Origin: Porticoccus sp963925605
Lineage (GTDB): Bacteria > Pseudomonadota > Gammaproteobacteria > Pseudomonadales > Porticoccaceae
Reading direction: 5' to 3'
DNA length: 35,645 bases
Assembly: GCA_963925605.1 (NCBI GenBank)
Contig: CAWURY010000023.1
Span: 1-35,645, forward strand
Shown here in pieces: positions 34,151 through 35,645 of the stretch. A program made the position numbers and the translations under genes. The notes beneath the pieces were generated by a model. It did no database searches. It was not told the origin of the DNA and was given only the letters and a program-made list of their open reading frames with translations. Each line of letters opens with the position of its first letter. Position 1 is the stretch's first letter.

Positions 34151-34871
34151 AGTTTTCACAAACCAAGCCCTCTCGTCCGGACTAGAGATAACCCTTGATG
34201 ATGTGACCTCCAAACACCTGGGAACCGTTTTAAGGTTAACTACGGGAGATCCGGTCATATTATTTAATGGTCAAGGCGGAGAATTTAAAGCAACCATCAG
34301 AGGATCTAGCAAGAAAAAAGTGACTGTGCTTATTGGTGACTACCTGGAGATCAACCGAGAGTCGCCATTACATATTCATTTGGGTGTTGGTCTTTCGCGT
34401 GGCGATCGCATGGACTGGGTCATACAAAAAGCCACTGAAGTTGGAGTTACTGAAATAACGCCACTGATTACTCAAAGAACAGAAGTAAAGTTGGTCGAAA
34501 ATAGAATACAAAATAAGTTATTTCACTGGCAAAAAATTTGCATTAGCGCTTGTGAGCAATCCTATAGAACTAAAATTCCTCAAATACATTTACCGATAAA
34601 AATGAACCAGTGGATTGCTGACGACAAATCAGAAAAGAAACTGGTGCTTCATCATCGTGGAGAAAATACCCTCTCGGCCATCAAAGAAGAAAAGATTTCG
34701 AGTATTTCTCTTTTGGTGGGGCCTGAAGGCGGCCTTACCGAGGAAGAAATCCAAGCATCTACACATAAAAACTTTGAACAACTAACACTTGGGCCAAGAG
34801 TTTTACGTACAGAAACGGCCCCGGTTGCTGCAATCAGCATCATTCAATCCATATGGGGCGACTTTGCTTAG
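34137..34871 (+). CDS. rsmE: 16S rRNA m3U1498 methyltransferase
   Basis: SPOUT-class methyltransferase that uses SAM to methylate N3 of U1498 in 16S rRNA. The 244-residue product has an N-terminal PUA-like domain (HLGTVLRLTTGDPVILFNG) and the C-terminal trefoil-knot motifs LLVGPEGGLTEEEI (193-206) and LTLGPRVLRTETAPVAAI. I chose the ATG at 34137, which gives the usual MR- start; a TTG three codons earlier is possible. It begins inside the end of metF, so it is translationally coupled to the SAM-cycle genes. It converges on secB. Confidence 0.96.
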   Translation: MRNTRVFTNQALSSGLEITLDDVTSKHLGTVLRLTTGDPVILFNGQGGEFKATIRGSSKKKVTVLIGDYLEINRESPLHIHLGVGLSRGDRMDWVIQKATEVGVTEITPLITQRTEVKLVENRIQNKLFHWQKICISACEQSYRTKIPQIHLPIKMNQWIADDKSEKKLVLHHRGENTLSAIKEEKISSISLLVGPEGGLTEEEIQASTHKNFEQLTLGPRVLRTETAPVAAISIIQSIWGDFA

Positions 34872-34891
34872 AAGTCAAACTACGAGGGCAT

Positions 34892-34926
34892 AAAAAAAGA
34901 GTCGAAGATATGCTCTTGACCCTTTT
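34892..34926. terminator. terminator between convergent rsmE and secB
   Basis: Bases 34895-34903 (AAAAGAGTC) pair with 34918-34926 (GACCCTTTT) with one mismatch. On the minus strand the stem is followed by seven T (34892-34898), so it should terminate secB. On the plus strand only TTTT is present, within the stem, so rsmE termination is less sure. Confidence 0.65.
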
Positions 34927-34956
34927 CCTACAAAAAATTTTATCTAACCAAAAAAA

Positions 34957-35427
34957 TTAATGCTTCTTTTCTTTCTCTAGGGCTTCTTTGGCTTTTTTGC
35001 CTGCCTGCTTTTCTTTGTACATCGCGTCAAAGTTGATGGGTGCAAGCATCATCGGAGGATATCCAGCCTTAAGTAGCACAGTATCTAGTGTCTCCCTAAG
35101 ATAAGGGAATATAATTAAAGGGCAAGCAGAGTGAAGCGCCTCATCCAAACGTTCGTCTGAAAAACCGCTAATCAAAAACAGTGCCGCCTGATCAACTTCG
35201 TGAGTAAAAGCTACAATATTTTCGTTTGTTGCTGTCACCTTAACAGTGACGATGACCTCGTAGCGCCCGTCACTATCTATAGCTGTGTTTGTAATATTAA
35301 GATCTAACGTAGTTTCCGGCTTCCAGTCAGTGCCAAAAACACTTGCTGAATTAGGGGACGTAAATAGATTTTTTTTCAAATAAATTTTTTGCATCGAAAA
35401 ATGCGGTTGATTAGTCTCTTCTGACAT
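34957..35427 (-). CDS. secB: protein-export chaperone SecB
   Basis: Tetrameric cytosolic chaperone that holds preproteins unfolded and hands them to SecA. The 156-residue product has the family start FSMQKIYLKKNLFTSPN (11-27), HEVDQAALFLISGF, CPLIIFPYLRETLDTVLLKAGYP and the LAPINFDAMY segment. The C-terminal 15 residues are lysine/glutamate rich, an ordinary variable tail. AAGGAAAAAGAA precedes the ATG. In many gammaproteobacteria secB follows grxC, but no grxC is found upstream here. Confidence 0.97.
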   Translation of the reverse strand: MSEETNQPHFSMQKIYLKKNLFTSPNSASVFGTDWKPETTLDLNITNTAIDSDGRYEVIVTVKVTATNENIVAFTHEVDQAALFLISGFSDERLDEALHSACPLIIFPYLRETLDTVLLKAGYPPMMLAPINFDAMYKEKQAGKKAKEALEKEKKH

Positions 35428-35645
35428 TTCTTTTTCCTTGATTTTCTTATGGTCTGATTGCGACCCAAATGATTGTCCAGAGATGAGGTGGAAGTTCGTA
35501 CCTGGCCATCAAAAAGTCGCTGAAAATACAACTCAGTTGCCTTATGAGTATTTGGAAACTATTGCATCCATGACTGAATAGATTTTTATAAGCTTCAGAC
35601 TCACATTGAGATAAAGTATTTTAAACCGAAAATAAATAAGTCCCA
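35428..35645. other. 218-bp region upstream of secB, to the window edge
   Basis: I see no recognisable gene. A plus-strand frame is open from 35438 (TTG) or 35483 (ATG) to a TAG at 35579-35581, encoding 32 residues from the ATG (MRWKFVPGHQ...), with no Shine-Dalgarno and no family I recognise. No GrxC or rhodanese residues appear on the minus strand. The secB promoter should lie here, but no convincing -35/-10 pair stands out. Confidence 0.4.

Noticed and set aside
1..35645. Mobile elements, CRISPR arrays, tRNA genes, toxin-antitoxin or defence genes
   Set aside because: I found no transposase, integrase, regularly spaced repeats, tRNA-like folds or defence domains on either strand; all sizeable genes have housekeeping assignments.

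Overview
The window is a gene-dense, AT-rich stretch of bacterial chromosome, about 42% GC by eye. Everything recognisable is housekeeping. The protein sequences and local gene orders (rrn-tyrS-mepM-anmK-erpA-bactofilin-argC-hemJ; ygfB-pepP-ubiH-ubiI with a divergent TIGR02449-zapA-6S RNA-fau; ilvA/rpiA back to back; tkt-epd-pgk-fba divergent from an ArsR-methyltransferase gene and metK) point to a gammaproteobacterium close to the Pseudomonas/Cellvibrio side of the class. In Pseudomonas these blocks lie far apart; here they are joined with little spacer, which suggests a compact, rearranged genome. I see no phage, insertion sequence, CRISPR array or defence island.

Layout. 1-56 is the 5' end of a 16S rRNA gene on the minus strand. 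Its leader (57-about 434) carries a boxA and two tandem promoters. tyrS lies upstream on the same strand. Divergent from it are mepM and anmK (cell-wall hydrolysis and recycling). On the minus strand follow argC, bactofilin and erpA, then a plus-strand haem cluster hemJ-hemL-hemB (6939-9897). From 9953 to 15292 the minus strand holds ygfB, pepP, ubiH, ubiI, gcvH and a TIGR02647 gene. The plus strand then has a small coiled-coil gene, zapA, 6S RNA, fau and pyk. ilvA and rpiA are divergent. srkA, an MFS transporter and an alpha/beta hydrolase follow on the minus strand. A central-carbon operon, tkt-epd-pgk-fba (minus), faces away from a SAM-cycle operon: ArsR-methyltransferase regulator, metK, ahcY, metF, rsmE (plus). 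secB (minus) closes the window.

How the genes work together. tkt makes erythrose 4-phosphate that epd can oxidise towards pyridoxal phosphate, while pgk, fba and pyk are glycolytic. metK, ahcY and metF make SAM, clear S-adenosylhomocysteine and supply methyl-tetrahydrofolate; the regulator upstream probably senses a SAM-cycle metabolite. The most interesting signal is the intergenic region between tkt and that regulator: a perfect 10-bp inverted repeat whose two arms each contain an outward-facing TTGATA at a plausible -35 position. One repressor dimer could therefore switch the pentose-phosphate/glycolysis operon and the methionine-cycle operon together. Other points are a regulator gene that may be leaderless, an orphan gcvH, a possible decayed gene between argC and the bactofilin gene, and a 30-bp tandem duplication in the membrane anchor of the M23 peptidase.
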